Positions 17,188 through 25,372 of a stretch of 64,000 bases of DNA are shown piece after piece (the first letter of the stretch is position 1; each line of letters begins with the position of its first letter). The notes under the pieces were generated by a model. The model made no database searches, had not been told where the DNA came from, and saw only the letters and a list, made by a program, of their open reading frames with translations. A program made the translations under genes and the position numbers. The DNA comes from Methanobacterium_C sp963845285 (GTDB lineage: Archaea; Methanobacteriota; Methanobacteria; Methanobacteriales; Methanobacteriaceae). Where the stretch lies: the NCBI GenBank assembly GCA_963845285.1, contig CAWJRO010000016.1, positions 1-64,000 of the forward strand, in the 5' to 3' direction.

Positions 17188-18471
17188 ATGAAAAACAACG
17201 TAAACATAGGACTCATAGGTTTTGGAACCATAGGAAGTGGAGTTGTAGAAACCTTCAACCGGAACCTTGATCTCATCAACGATAAGGTTAAAAAGGATGT
17301 TAAGCTTAAAAAGGTGGTTGATCTTGACATAACCACTGATAGGGGTGTGAAAGTTGATCCAAAAGTGCTTTCAACCGATGTCAATGATATTTTAGAGGAT
17401 CCAGAAATAGACATAGTTATAGAACTCATGGGAGGTTATCAACCTGCCCTTAAATTTATATTAAAAGCTCTTAATAATGGCAAGCACGTAGTAACCGCAA
17501 ATAAAGCTTTACTTGCAAAGCACTGGGAAGAGATTATTGCAGCTGCACGTGAAAACAACGTCAGGATCTGCTTTGAAGCCAGTGTAGGTGGAGGAATACC
17601 TCTTCTCCAGCCGTTAAATGAAAGCCTGGCTGCAAACAATATAAAAGAGATTTACGGTATAATAAACGGCACAGCCAATTACATACTCACCAAAATGACC
17701 GAGGAAGGTAGAGAATTTGAAGATGTCCTGAAAGAAGCTCAGGAAAAGGGATACGCTGAAGCTGATCCCACCTTTGATATTGAAGGTCATGACACGGCTC
17801 AAAAAATAATAATACTCACCATACTCGGCTTCGGAATTTACGTAAAACAGGAACGCTTCCATGTTGAGGGAATAACCAAAATAACACCAGAGGATATTCT
17901 TTTTGCAAAAGAAGAACTTGGATGCTGCATAAAACTCCTTGCAATCTCTAAACTGGTTGATGGAGAACTTGAAGTCAGGGTGCATCCAACCATCATTCCT
18001 GAAGACCACCTTCTATCCGCTGTTAATGGTGTTTTCAACGGAGCTTACCTTGTGGGAGACATTGTCGGACCTGTGATGATGTACGGTCCGGGAGCCGGGA
18101 TGATGCCAACTGCAAGTGCAGTTGTTGGGGATTGTATTGATATAATCCAAAACATGGAAAAGCCAGTTGCCTACGGACCAAAAAAGAGCAAAGTAACAGC
18201 AGTAAAGGCCATGGATGATGTACGGTCCAAATATTATCTCAGACTCACAACGATAGACCAACCCGGTGTTCTTCACACAATATCTGGAATATTAAGTGAT
18301 TATAATATAAGCTTGGAATCAGTGAACCAGAAGCAGATAGCCAAAGGAGAACCAGTCCCTATATTTATGGTGACACATGGAGCCCTTGAAAAGAACATGA
18401 CAGCCGCTGTAGAAAAAATAAATAAACTGGACTTTGTTAGGAGTGAAACTGTTTTTATAAGGCTTTTATAA
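17188..18471 (+). CDS. hom: Homoserine dehydrogenase
   Basis: 427 residues. It reduces aspartate semialdehyde to homoserine on the way to threonine and methionine. The N-terminal Rossmann motif is NIGLIGFGTIGSGVVETF; the catalytic domain includes VVTANKALLAKHW, GGGIPLLQPL, the INGTANYILTKM signature and AEADPTFDIEGHDTAQK; the C-terminus is an ACT domain (YYLRLTTIDQPGVLHTISGI) for feedback control. The ATG at 17188 is preferred over 17179 because GGATGAT lies five bases ahead of it. It is monocistronic, with about 500 bases of non-coding sequence after it. Confidence 0.93.
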   Translation: MKNNVNIGLIGFGTIGSGVVETFNRNLDLINDKVKKDVKLKKVVDLDITTDRGVKVDPKVLSTDVNDILEDPEIDIVIELMGGYQPALKFILKALNNGKHVVTANKALLAKHWEEIIAAARENNVRICFEASVGGGIPLLQPLNESLAANNIKEIYGIINGTANYILTKMTEEGREFEDVLKEAQEKGYAEADPTFDIEGHDTAQKIIILTILGFGIYVKQERFHVEGITKITPEDILFAKEELGCCIKLLAISKLVDGELEVRVHPTIIPEDHLLSAVNGVFNGAYLVGDIVGPVMMYGPGAGMMPTASAVVGDCIDIIQNMEKPVAYGPKKSKVTAVKAMDDVRSKYYLRLTTIDQPGVLHTISGILSDYNISLESVNQKQIAKGEPVPIFMVTHGALEKNMTAAVEKINKLDFVRSETVFIRLL

Positions 18472-18984
18472 GCTTTATAAATTCATTATCTTAAAGGTGA
18501 TCGATTTTAAAAAAATGTGCTGGAATTACCAATTTATTAACAGGTGAAATATGGAAAGTCAGTGCACCTTGAATCATGATTTTAGTACTTGGGCAATTAT
18601 TTCTATTTTTAATTAATTGTTTACTATTAAAATCTTAAATTTTAATTTTTTAGTCTATATCAAATAATTTGGGTTTGTCAAGTTAGTGGGTGTGGGACTT
18701 GTTCACCAGTATTTCAAATGGCAAATTACCTTTCTTTCATTCAATGAGGACATATGAACTCTAAGAATATTTAGATATTATTTGCAACCCCCAACAATTT
18801 GACAGCCCCAATAATTCCAAATATTTAACTATTTTAAGTAAATTATTTTCTTCAAACCCCTAAGGGGTGATGGTGAGTTTTGTCATCACCATCAATAGAT
18901 GTTAGGGAGGTCTCCATTAGACACATAATACTGTTACACCAATAAGTATTAATAATTGTTGGTTTAAGTATGATTGGTGTTAAC
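18472..18984. other. Intergenic, with hairpin at 18868-18894
   Basis: No frame of interest. The notable structure is a perfect 9-bp inverted repeat, TGATGGTGA (18868-18876) with TCACCATCA (18886-18894) around a 9-base loop, immediately after a small CCCC-TAA-GGGG palindrome. About 90 bases separate it from the Cas4-like gene. It could be a structured leader or a terminator. Confidence 0.4.
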
Positions 18985-19806
18985 ATGATGATAAACGTAT
19001 CTTCAATCTCGGAATATATTTACTGCCCTGTAAAAACTTATATAAAATACACAGAAAGTCATGACATCCAGACAACTGCCATGATAACTGGAAAACTTGT
19101 ACATGAAATCAGAAGAGGATTTGAAGAACTTATAAAACGTAACTTGTGGTCTGTTGATGAAAAAATGGAAATTAGGGATATTTTTGAATCACTCTTTGAA
19201 GATGTTCCCGAGTTTGTGGAAAACAAAACCCAAAAGTACCACGATGCCCAGCTGATTGATATCGGGACAAAAAAGAGGATTTGCAGGGATTTAAAAAGTG
19301 ATCTAGAGCTTGACTCCTGGACTGTGGCCATAAAAACCCAAAAAATAATTAAAAAAAGTAGAAAAAAAGGTGAAGATATTGTTGACCTGCTTTTCCCACC
19401 ATTACTCATAGAATTTTCAATAGAAGACTCTGAACTCAGTTTAAGAGGGAAGTTAGATAGAATAGAAATCATAGACGGCATTTATTATCCAATTGAAATC
19501 AAAACAGGTTTACCTCCTATGAAAGGGGTTTGGAAGTCAGATGCAATTCAAATAGCCGCCTATGCCATTTTAATGGAAGAAGAATTTAACAAAGAAGTTC
19601 CAGTGGGTTTTGTAGACTACTTGGGGGCCGGACAACGGAGACCCGTCATGGTGAACACCAGTTTAAGGGAGGACCTTCTAAACGTGCTTGAAGATATGCA
19701 ATCCATGTTTGAAGGTGGAGAAATTCCTGAATTAAAGCAAAGCCCTAAAAAGTGTGTAAAATGTGATTATGCTGATTTTTGCAAGTACCGCAGCGACCTA
19801 CATTAA
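18985..19806 (+). CDS. Cas4-like PD-(D/E)XK nuclease
   Basis: About 273 residues. Cas4/RecB-type exonuclease features: an N-terminal Cys in SEYIYCPVKTYIKY, a conserved His in GKLVHEIRRG, the core GKLDRIE...YYPIEIKTGLPP (D and ExK catalytic residues) and QIAAYAILMEE. At the C-terminus there is a cysteine group CVKCDYADFC, so the four Fe-S ligands of Cas4 are all present. No CRISPR array or other cas gene is nearby, so it is a solo Cas4-family protein, perhaps in DNA repair. ATG 18985 follows GGTG; ATG 18970 is an alternative. Confidence 0.82.
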   Translation: MMINVSSISEYIYCPVKTYIKYTESHDIQTTAMITGKLVHEIRRGFEELIKRNLWSVDEKMEIRDIFESLFEDVPEFVENKTQKYHDAQLIDIGTKKRICRDLKSDLELDSWTVAIKTQKIIKKSRKKGEDIVDLLFPPLLIEFSIEDSELSLRGKLDRIEIIDGIYYPIEIKTGLPPMKGVWKSDAIQIAAYAILMEEEFNKEVPVGFVDYLGAGQRRPVMVNTSLREDLLNVLEDMQSMFEGGEIPELKQSPKKCVKCDYADFCKYRSDLH

Positions 19807-19824
19807 GGCACAATAAAAAAAAAT

Positions 19825-19843
19825 GTTGTTCAAATTGAACAAC
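19825..19843. promoter_or_regulatory. Perfect 19-bp palindrome between convergent genes
   Basis: GTTGTTCAA and TTGAACAAC flank a single A, and a further half site (TTGTTCAAATTC) follows. It lies 18 bases after the Cas4-like stop codon. A one-base centre does not favour a hairpin, so a protein-binding site is possible; a 3'-end element is the alternative. Confidence 0.3.
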
Positions 19844-19974
19844 TTGTTCAAATTCAATAAAATAGCTGCAAGATTAAATTTTTAAAACAAAGACGAATAT
19901 AAGATAAAGATAAATGTAAAGATTTTAAATGTTTAATTCATAAAAATAAGAAAAATAATGTATTTAAAACAAGT

Positions 19975-20298
19975 TTAGGACCGTATCATAATTAAGATCA
20001 TCTTAAACCTTTCAACTGCCTTCAAAGCATGGGGGTCATTTGCAGGCATGATGATCATTTCACCTGCTTCAACAATGTTTTTATTACCTGAAATGATTAT
20101 CTCAGCTTGTCCATCAATTACCTGAACCATTGCATCGAACGGAGCGGTGTGTTCACTTAATCCTTCCCCCTTGTCAAATGCAAATATGGTTACGGTTCCA
20201 GTCTCCTTCCTTATGATTTCCCTGCTTACAACTGCACCGCCCTGATAATCTATCAAATCTTCTGTCTTTAAAGTCATTGCTTTAATTTCTTCTGGCAT
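19975..20298 (-). CDS. Cupin-domain protein
   Basis: 107 residues, a single beta-barrel cupin. Motif 1 reads GLSEHTAPFDAMVQVIDGQAEI (one His retained) and motif 2 reads VEAGEMIIMPANDPHALKA with the conserved PxxxxH. Short cupins of this type occur widely in anaerobes; metal binding is likely but the substrate is unknown. The ATG follows an AGGTGTTATC ribosome site. It lies downstream of the DUF6448-like gene on the same strand. Confidence 0.82.
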   Translation of the reverse strand: MPEEIKAMTLKTEDLIDYQGGAVVSREIIRKETGTVTIFAFDKGEGLSEHTAPFDAMVQVIDGQAEIIISGNKNIVEAGEMIIMPANDPHALKAVERFKMILIMIRS

Positions 20299-20374
20299 GA
20301 TAACACCTCAAAATATCTTTATTAATATGACAAACTCTTACAAATGGTTTATAAATCTATAAAAATAACACTTT

Positions 20375-20890
20375 CTATTTAATCTCCTCACAGCTCTCAA
20401 CGTACATGTAGAGATTGTGTGAAAATAGGATGAAATCCAGCATAGAGTTCACATAAGCCCTTGTAGAAATTATATCATTCAATTCATAATCCTTCTCAAA
20501 CATTACACATTTAAATTTCCTTTCAAGTTCTTCACCTATGAAGTTAAGTAAAAAACCTCTTAAATCTTCCAGATCTTCGGTTTCAATCGCCATATCTGCC
20601 TTCGAGATCACAGGCTCCCAATCTAATCCTGAAGGTTTTAATCCTGTGTAAGGCACTTCTTCTCCAAGTCTATGAAGCCTAACTGCGGTTTCAAAAAACC
20701 AGTAATCTGCAAGCTCTGCTGCTTCTCCACTGAGTTTTCTTACATCCATGGCCTTTGCAAAGGCATCTTTCAGTTCGCACTCAAACTCTTCTTTTACAAA
20801 TGGAAGTATATAGTTAATATTTTCCATTTCCAGGGCCAGTTCTGCAGCCCTAACAACAGGCCCGTCAATGTTGTCACAATGTGGTGCCAT
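20375..20890 (-). CDS. DUF6448-like protein
   Basis: 171 residues opening MAPHCDNIDGPVVRAAELAL, which I recognise as the conserved start of a widespread, uncharacterised bacterial and archaeal family (DUF6448, from memory). The rest is mainly helical, with ELADYWFFETAVRLHRLGEE as the other conserved block. The Cys/His near the N-terminus and downstream His could bind a metal. An AGGTGATTTT site precedes the ATG. It probably shares a transcript with the cupin gene 76 bases downstream. Confidence 0.65.
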   Translation of the reverse strand: MAPHCDNIDGPVVRAAELALEMENINYILPFVKEEFECELKDAFAKAMDVRKLSGEAAELADYWFFETAVRLHRLGEEVPYTGLKPSGLDWEPVISKADMAIETEDLEDLRGFLLNFIGEELERKFKCVMFEKDYELNDIISTRAYVNSMLDFILFSHNLYMYVESCEEIK

Positions 20891-21046
20891 AAAATCACCT
20901 CAAAAGCCCAATAAACAAAATTTAATTTATTTTACGGTTGAAAAGATATAAAAGAATGTTAATCACATGGTTATATTTTTACATCGATTACTCCAAATGT
21001 ATCTTTTAGATCATCTATTAATCTAATATATCTTTTATACCCTTTA

Positions 21047-22534
21047 TTAACCCAGTATATCTTTTATATCCTGTTCAGGGTCACCAATCGGTTTTAAATC
21101 ATAATTTTCAACTAAAACATTTAATATATCATCGTTCACCCATGCAGGTATTATTGGGCCGAGATACATTCCTTTAATACCCAGTGAGAGCAGGCTCCAG
21201 AGTATTGCCGCTGCTTTCTGTTCCATCCAGCTTAAAATGAATGTAATTGGTAGATCGTTTATTTCCAATCCAAAGAGTGTGGACAATGCCATTACAATTT
21301 CTATTCCAGCAATGGCATCGTTACATTGACCAAGGTCTATGAGTCTTGGAACTCCCTCAATATCTCCAAGCTGCATGTCATTGAATCTGTACTTTCCACA
21401 GGCAAGTGTCAAAACAACTGTATCCTCAGGCAGTTTCTGAACAAAATCCGTGTAATATGATGCTTGGGGTTTGGGTGAGTCACATCCACCCACCACAAAG
21501 AAGTGTCTTATTTTACCGGATTCAACAAGCTCCTTTATTTTATCAGCCAGGGAGAGAACAGTTGAAATACCAAACCCCGTTGTGAATACAGTTTTCTTTG
21601 GTTCGTCTTCAAGCTCAGGCAGAGATTTGGCTTTCTCAATCACGGGTGTGAAGTCGTAGTCTTCTATATGTTGGACACCTGGAAGTTGTGCAACACCTGA
21701 TGTGAACATCCTATCACTGTAACCATTTTTAGGGAGGAGTACGCAGTTTGAAGTTCCAAGTATTGCAACAGAATACTTAGAAAATGTGTTTCTTTGATCA
21801 AACCAGGGGCCTCCAAGTTGACCAATGAGGTGGTCGTACTTTCGAAGTCCAGGGTATCCATGGGCAGGCAAAAGTTCAGAGTGGGTGTAAACGTTTATAC
21901 CAGTTCTTTCAGTCTGTTTAAGAAGTTCTTCCACCGCTTTCATGCTGTGACCCGTTGCAAGAATCCCCGGACCTTTAACAGCACCTACTCGAACTTCTGT
22001 TGGTGTTGGTTCGCCGTAAGTTTCTATATGGGCCTTCTTCAGAAGTTTCATGGTCCTTATATTCATGTGTCCCGCTTCAAGAGCTAGATTCAAAAAATCC
22101 TCAGCATCGAAGTTTACGTTGGTTAAGGTTGAGTAGAATCCTCTTTCCATGAATGCGTCCACTTCTGGGTCCGTATACCCCAGTTCTCGGGCGTGGTAAA
22201 GATATGCGGCTATTCCCTTAATAGAAAAAAGTAAGTTATCCTGAAGCCTTGCAACTGTAGAATTTTTACCGCAAATTCCCCTCACAGTACAGGCAGTTTC
22301 CTGAGCAGTTTGGGAACACTGATAACAAAACATTGCAAGCTTTTCTTCCTTTTCTTCTTTCTTTTCCTCCCCTTCAGTAACTTCCTCGAACTGATCTTTA
22401 CCAACTCCGCATATTGGACATATCCAGTCATCTGGCAAGTCCTCAAAAGCTGTTCCAGGTTCTACCCCTGCATCTGGATTTCCCTTTTCAGGATCGTACA
22501 CATACTCACAGAGCAAACATCTATATTTTTTCAT
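21047..22534 (-). CDS. hcp: Rubredoxin-hybrid cluster protein fusion (hydroxylamine reductase)
   Basis: 495 residues. Residues 1-50 are a rubredoxin domain with both iron-binding pairs, CLLCEYVYDPEKG and DDWICPICGVGKDQFEE, joined by an acidic Glu/Lys linker to a hybrid cluster protein. The Hcp part begins MFCYQCSQTAQETACTVRGICGK (proximal cluster cysteines) and has GTSNCVLLP, VVGGCDSPK and LACGKYRFN, then the final EQKAAAILWSL of the family. Hcp reduces hydroxylamine or nitric oxide; the fused rubredoxin should deliver electrons to it. Length fits a class III-like short Hcp plus the domain. Confidence 0.92.
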   Translation of the reverse strand: MKKYRCLLCEYVYDPEKGNPDAGVEPGTAFEDLPDDWICPICGVGKDQFEEVTEGEEKKEEKEEKLAMFCYQCSQTAQETACTVRGICGKNSTVARLQDNLLFSIKGIAAYLYHARELGYTDPEVDAFMERGFYSTLTNVNFDAEDFLNLALEAGHMNIRTMKLLKKAHIETYGEPTPTEVRVGAVKGPGILATGHSMKAVEELLKQTERTGINVYTHSELLPAHGYPGLRKYDHLIGQLGGPWFDQRNTFSKYSVAILGTSNCVLLPKNGYSDRMFTSGVAQLPGVQHIEDYDFTPVIEKAKSLPELEDEPKKTVFTTGFGISTVLSLADKIKELVESGKIRHFFVVGGCDSPKPQASYYTDFVQKLPEDTVVLTLACGKYRFNDMQLGDIEGVPRLIDLGQCNDAIAGIEIVMALSTLFGLEINDLPITFILSWMEQKAAAILWSLLSLGIKGMYLGPIIPAWVNDDILNVLVENYDLKPIGDPEQDIKDILG

Positions 22535-23150
22535 ATTTTACCCCCTCATTCAATCTAAAAATGTTTTTTTTAAAAATTTAAAGGGCTATACAGTTAAATA
22601 AGATTTTGATTTTGCTTATTAGATTAAATTTTTTTTGAGGTTTTTCAGATTTTAAATATTTCTTTAGAGAATTTCTAAAAACCTCTAAAATTTAATAATA
22701 TTAAAAGATTTAAGTTAATTATGATAAATGAACACGTCATTTAAGCCTTTAATAACATTTAATAACATTTAATAACATTTAATAACTCAATTAACTCAAT
22801 TAACTCAATTAACTCAATTAACTCATTAATAAATATCATAAAACTATTTCTAAACACAATATCAACAGTAAATAAAGGTTAATAGAAATTTTCTTTAATC
22901 TTTTTCTTCAATAGACTGACATAACCGCAGTTTTTATAATACAGTTGTAGGTAAGAATATGCTACAATTGAACATATACATTTTACCATAAGCTTCAATA
23001 ACAACAATGTTCAAATAATAAAAAAAGAAATTTAAAATCTTTAAATTAATTTAGAAGTTTAGTTATATGCTAAAAATAATAAAATGCTTTTTTAAAAGAT
23101 TATTTATACAAAATAATAAATTTTTCAATTTTAAACTTTTTTTTAATGGA
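22535..23150. other. Intergenic AT-rich region with tandem repeats
   Basis: No gene recognised. It contains the tandem repeat listed separately and otherwise very A/T-rich sequence. The part next to 22534 should hold the hcp promoter. Confidence 0.5.
22751..22825. repeat. Short tandem repeats (10-mer then 9-mer)
   Basis: Three copies of aataacattt are followed by four to five copies of the related nonamer ttaactcaa. Probably slippage-derived and variable between strains. Confidence 0.8.
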
Positions 23151-23256
23151 GAGGCTGACCCATAATCCAAAATCTACAAAAAAATAAAGATAAACAACGC
23201 TTCAAATTCAAAAATAAGCAAAATTATATGTATTATGAATAATTATGGGTCAGCTT
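23151..23256. mobile_element. MITE-like element copy 1 (IS1182-type termini)
   Basis: 106 bp with inverted ends gaggctgacccataat and attatgggtcagcttc (15 of 16 match as inverted repeats). It is flanked by the direct repeat tgga on both sides. The interior (ttcaaattcaaaaataagc and caaaattatatgt) matches the other three copies in this window. The ends match those of the insertion sequence at 59217. Confidence 0.8.
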
Positions 23257-23346
23257 CTGGACTCCAAAAAAATCAGGAATAACCTTAGAACTCGTTGTAT
23301 AAAAATATAAATTCTATTATGATCATATCAAAGGGATGGTGATACT

Positions 23347-23628
23347 ATGGATGAAAAGGCTGAAGAACTCTTGAAGAAATGTAAAGAAATGGATGATACA
23401 AGTGTTATGGGTTCATGCAAGACCCTTCTGGAAATGATGGACAAAAAAGATGTTAAACTGGGTGAAGACATTGATCAAAGCTACATTTCCATGGCTGAAA
23501 ATCTCTCTCCAAAGGACGTGTCAAAAGTTCTTTCACTGGCCCTCAAAATAAGGGAAAGTGGAGATATAAAAGACACTGAGCTCAAAAATGCTGCAAGTAT
23601 ACTTATAAGAGCTATAGAAATGAGTTAA
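23347..23628 (+). CDS. Small acidic helical protein (paralogue of 31816-32103)
   Basis: 93 residues, no family recognised. It is aligned easily by eye with the 95-residue protein at 31816-32103: both have (D)EK..E...KC.EM near the start, CK.(L/M)L(E/D)(M/T)M in the middle, and then S(P/K)(K/E)DV.K(V/I)L..ALKI..SG(D/N)IKD.E.K.AA..LIR..E. The shared SGxIKDxExK block suggests a conserved function. Predicted soluble and helical. A GGTGAT ribosome site precedes the ATG. Both copies lie next to MITE-like elements. Confidence 0.75.
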   Translation: MDEKAEELLKKCKEMDDTSVMGSCKTLLEMMDKKDVKLGEDIDQSYISMAENLSPKDVSKVLSLALKIRESGDIKDTELKNAASILIRAIEMS

Positions 23629-23727
23629 GTTATTAATGAAATTTAATTAAACTGTTTAAATTTTTTTTATTTAAAATGGAGAAAGACAATTTAATTTTGA
23701 ACCATTATTCCAAAAATCTCCAAATCT

Positions 23728-24384
23728 TTAAAACTTTTTATGTCTAACCCTTTCTATGTCAAAGACTGCTGTATCGGCAATTGCCATAACTGCCATAACT
23801 CCTGCCTGAACAGGGTCGGTTACAACAAGATCTACCTTCCGTACAACGCTTCCAGGCATATTAAGACTTATAACTATTACGTTGTGCTCTTTTTTTACCT
23901 TCTCTATTGAATCTGAGATCTTGCCTCCCATCAGAGACCCTGCAAGCACAAGCGCTCCCACCCTTGGAAGCCTTCCAACTGCAAGTACTGCCTCTGCAAC
24001 TTCAGTTTCACCTACAAGAGGAAGTGTGTCCACACTTATCCTTTCTCCCCTTATATTATGCCTATCTGACTCAGTTATAGCACCTAAAGCAACCTGAGAA
24101 ACCTGTGCGCCTCCACCAATTATTATTATCCTTTTACCGTAGATTTCGCCCATTGCTCTGTGTGTTTGGACATCTAGCACCTCTTCAAAGTTTTTGATGT
24201 TCTCTATAAACCTTTCAACGTTTTTTACACATTCAAGTTCCATGTATATGGACGCTGATTCAGCATCTTCCATAAAAAGATGAGTGTAAGTTATGTTAAC
24301 ACCACATCGAGCCATCATATCAGTTATATCCCTTAAAACTCCAGGTTTATTCTGAGCTTTTATGTTTATTGCAATTTCCATCAT
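23728..24384 (-). CDS. ACT-domain / DUF5612 regulatory protein
   Basis: 218 residues. The N-terminal ACT domain (IAINIKAQNKPGVLRDITDMMARCGVNITY) is of the amino-acid-binding regulatory type. The C-terminal ~140 residues (KRIIIIGGGAQVSQVALGAI..., ALVLAGSLMGG..., DLVVTDPVQAGVMAVMAIAD) form a Rossmann-like domain seen in methanogen proteins annotated DUF5612. A regulatory role in amino-acid metabolism is inferred. GTGAT is placed before tandem ATGs (24384, 24381). Confidence 0.82.
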   Translation of the reverse strand: MMEIAINIKAQNKPGVLRDITDMMARCGVNITYTHLFMEDAESASIYMELECVKNVERFIENIKNFEEVLDVQTHRAMGEIYGKRIIIIGGGAQVSQVALGAITESDRHNIRGERISVDTLPLVGETEVAEAVLAVGRLPRVGALVLAGSLMGGKISDSIEKVKKEHNVIVISLNMPGSVVRKVDLVVTDPVQAGVMAVMAIADTAVFDIERVRHKKF

Positions 24385-24487
24385 TTAAATCACTTGAAGT
24401 AATTAGTAAAGTTATTCAAAGTAGATATAGATAAATTTCGAATTAATCTATTTATTCAACTTAAAAATTATTTAATCCATCATTTAA

Positions 24488-24992
24488 TCAATAAAATGAT
24501 TTTTTACCGATCATTTCGGTTATATCAATTCTTATTATGGTTAATTTTTTAAGAGACTCTTTTGAGTATTTAAAAATATTTTCCAACCCTTCATCAGCAA
24601 CCCCCTTTTTATAATGCGGCTCATTTAAAGATCCCGAATACTTATTCATCATTAGATTCAGGGCCTTTTTTTGTCTTCAACTCCGTCCAAGAAATGGGCC
24701 TTTCCAGATCCAACAATATTAAAATATTTCATGCTCAATTACAGGGTTTTTCAGACTTTAAAAGTTCGGGTTTTACGTCCAATTCAAAGCAAATATTGTT
24801 GTTTTTAATAATATCAATTTTCCGCCCTTCTTTTGCAGAGTGAAGATATAACTTGTTATCTTTAAAAACAAAGTTCATTGGAACTATGCAAGCTTTGTTG
24901 CCATCACATAAGGCTATTTTACATACAAGAGCTTCCCTGAGCAAAGATTCCATTAATTTAGAATTTTTTATCTCTTTATCCGCTCTTCTCAT
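24488..24992 (-). pseudogene. PNPOx-fold (pyridoxamine phosphate oxidase-like) protein, two frameshifts
   Basis: The intact N-terminal frame (MRRADKEIKNSKLMESLLREA...HSAKEGRKIDIIKNNNICFELDV) is the first half of a flavin-binding PNPOx-like protein. It stops early at 24735. In another frame the sequence goes on as SMKYFNIVGSGKAHFLDGVE, and after a second shift near 24660 (a run of A) as ALNLMMNKYSGSLNEPHY...LTIIRIDITEMIGKKSFY to a TGA at 24488. These are the usual second-half motifs (V.G.A.f.., I.I..I.G.KS). The full-length ancestor was about 165 residues. Inactive unless the indels are sequencing errors. Confidence 0.8.
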
Positions 24993-25049
24993 TGTTCTGC
25001 CCTTAAATTAAATAATACTGTTTATTCCAATCAATAATTAAATCATACC

Positions 25050-25193
25050 TTAAAATACATTCAACTCTTTTAAAAGTCTTGTTCTTTCTTCTTTCAGTTC
25101 CTTTAAAGTATCTGGATTACCACCATTCTTTTCAATGTAAGCTATGGTGTTCGTTAGGGCTTCAAGGTTTGTCTCAATTTGGTTCACAGCCAT
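25050..25193 (-). CDS. Small 47-residue coiled-coil-like protein
   Basis: Short frame ATG 25193 to TAA 25050: MAVNQIETNLEALTNTIAYI followed by EKNGGNPDTLKELKEERTRL and LKELNVF. It is preceded by an AGGAG site at 7-base spacing. The composition (charged, helical, heptad-like leucines, no low complexity) is protein-like. It lies between the decayed PNPOx gene and the Hsp20 gene on the same strand. Function unknown. Confidence 0.55.
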   Translation of the reverse strand: MAVNQIETNLEALTNTIAYIEKNGGNPDTLKELKEERTRLLKELNVF

Positions 25194-25372
25194 GATATTA
25201 ACTCCTGTTGAAAATCTTATAAAAATGCATTTCTAATAATTTATTGGTTGTTTACTATCTTTATAATATTGTCTGATCATTCTTATTTAGAAGGGATATT
25301 CTGAAAATTAAAAATTATATTTTCAATCTATTTTCTAATTAAAAAAGATAAAAAATATTTTAAAAGATAAAT

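Noticed and set aside
22751..22825. CRISPR array
   Set aside because: Units are 9-10 bp and directly adjacent, with no spacers. The 15-bp repeats at 52411-52500 were rejected for the same reason.
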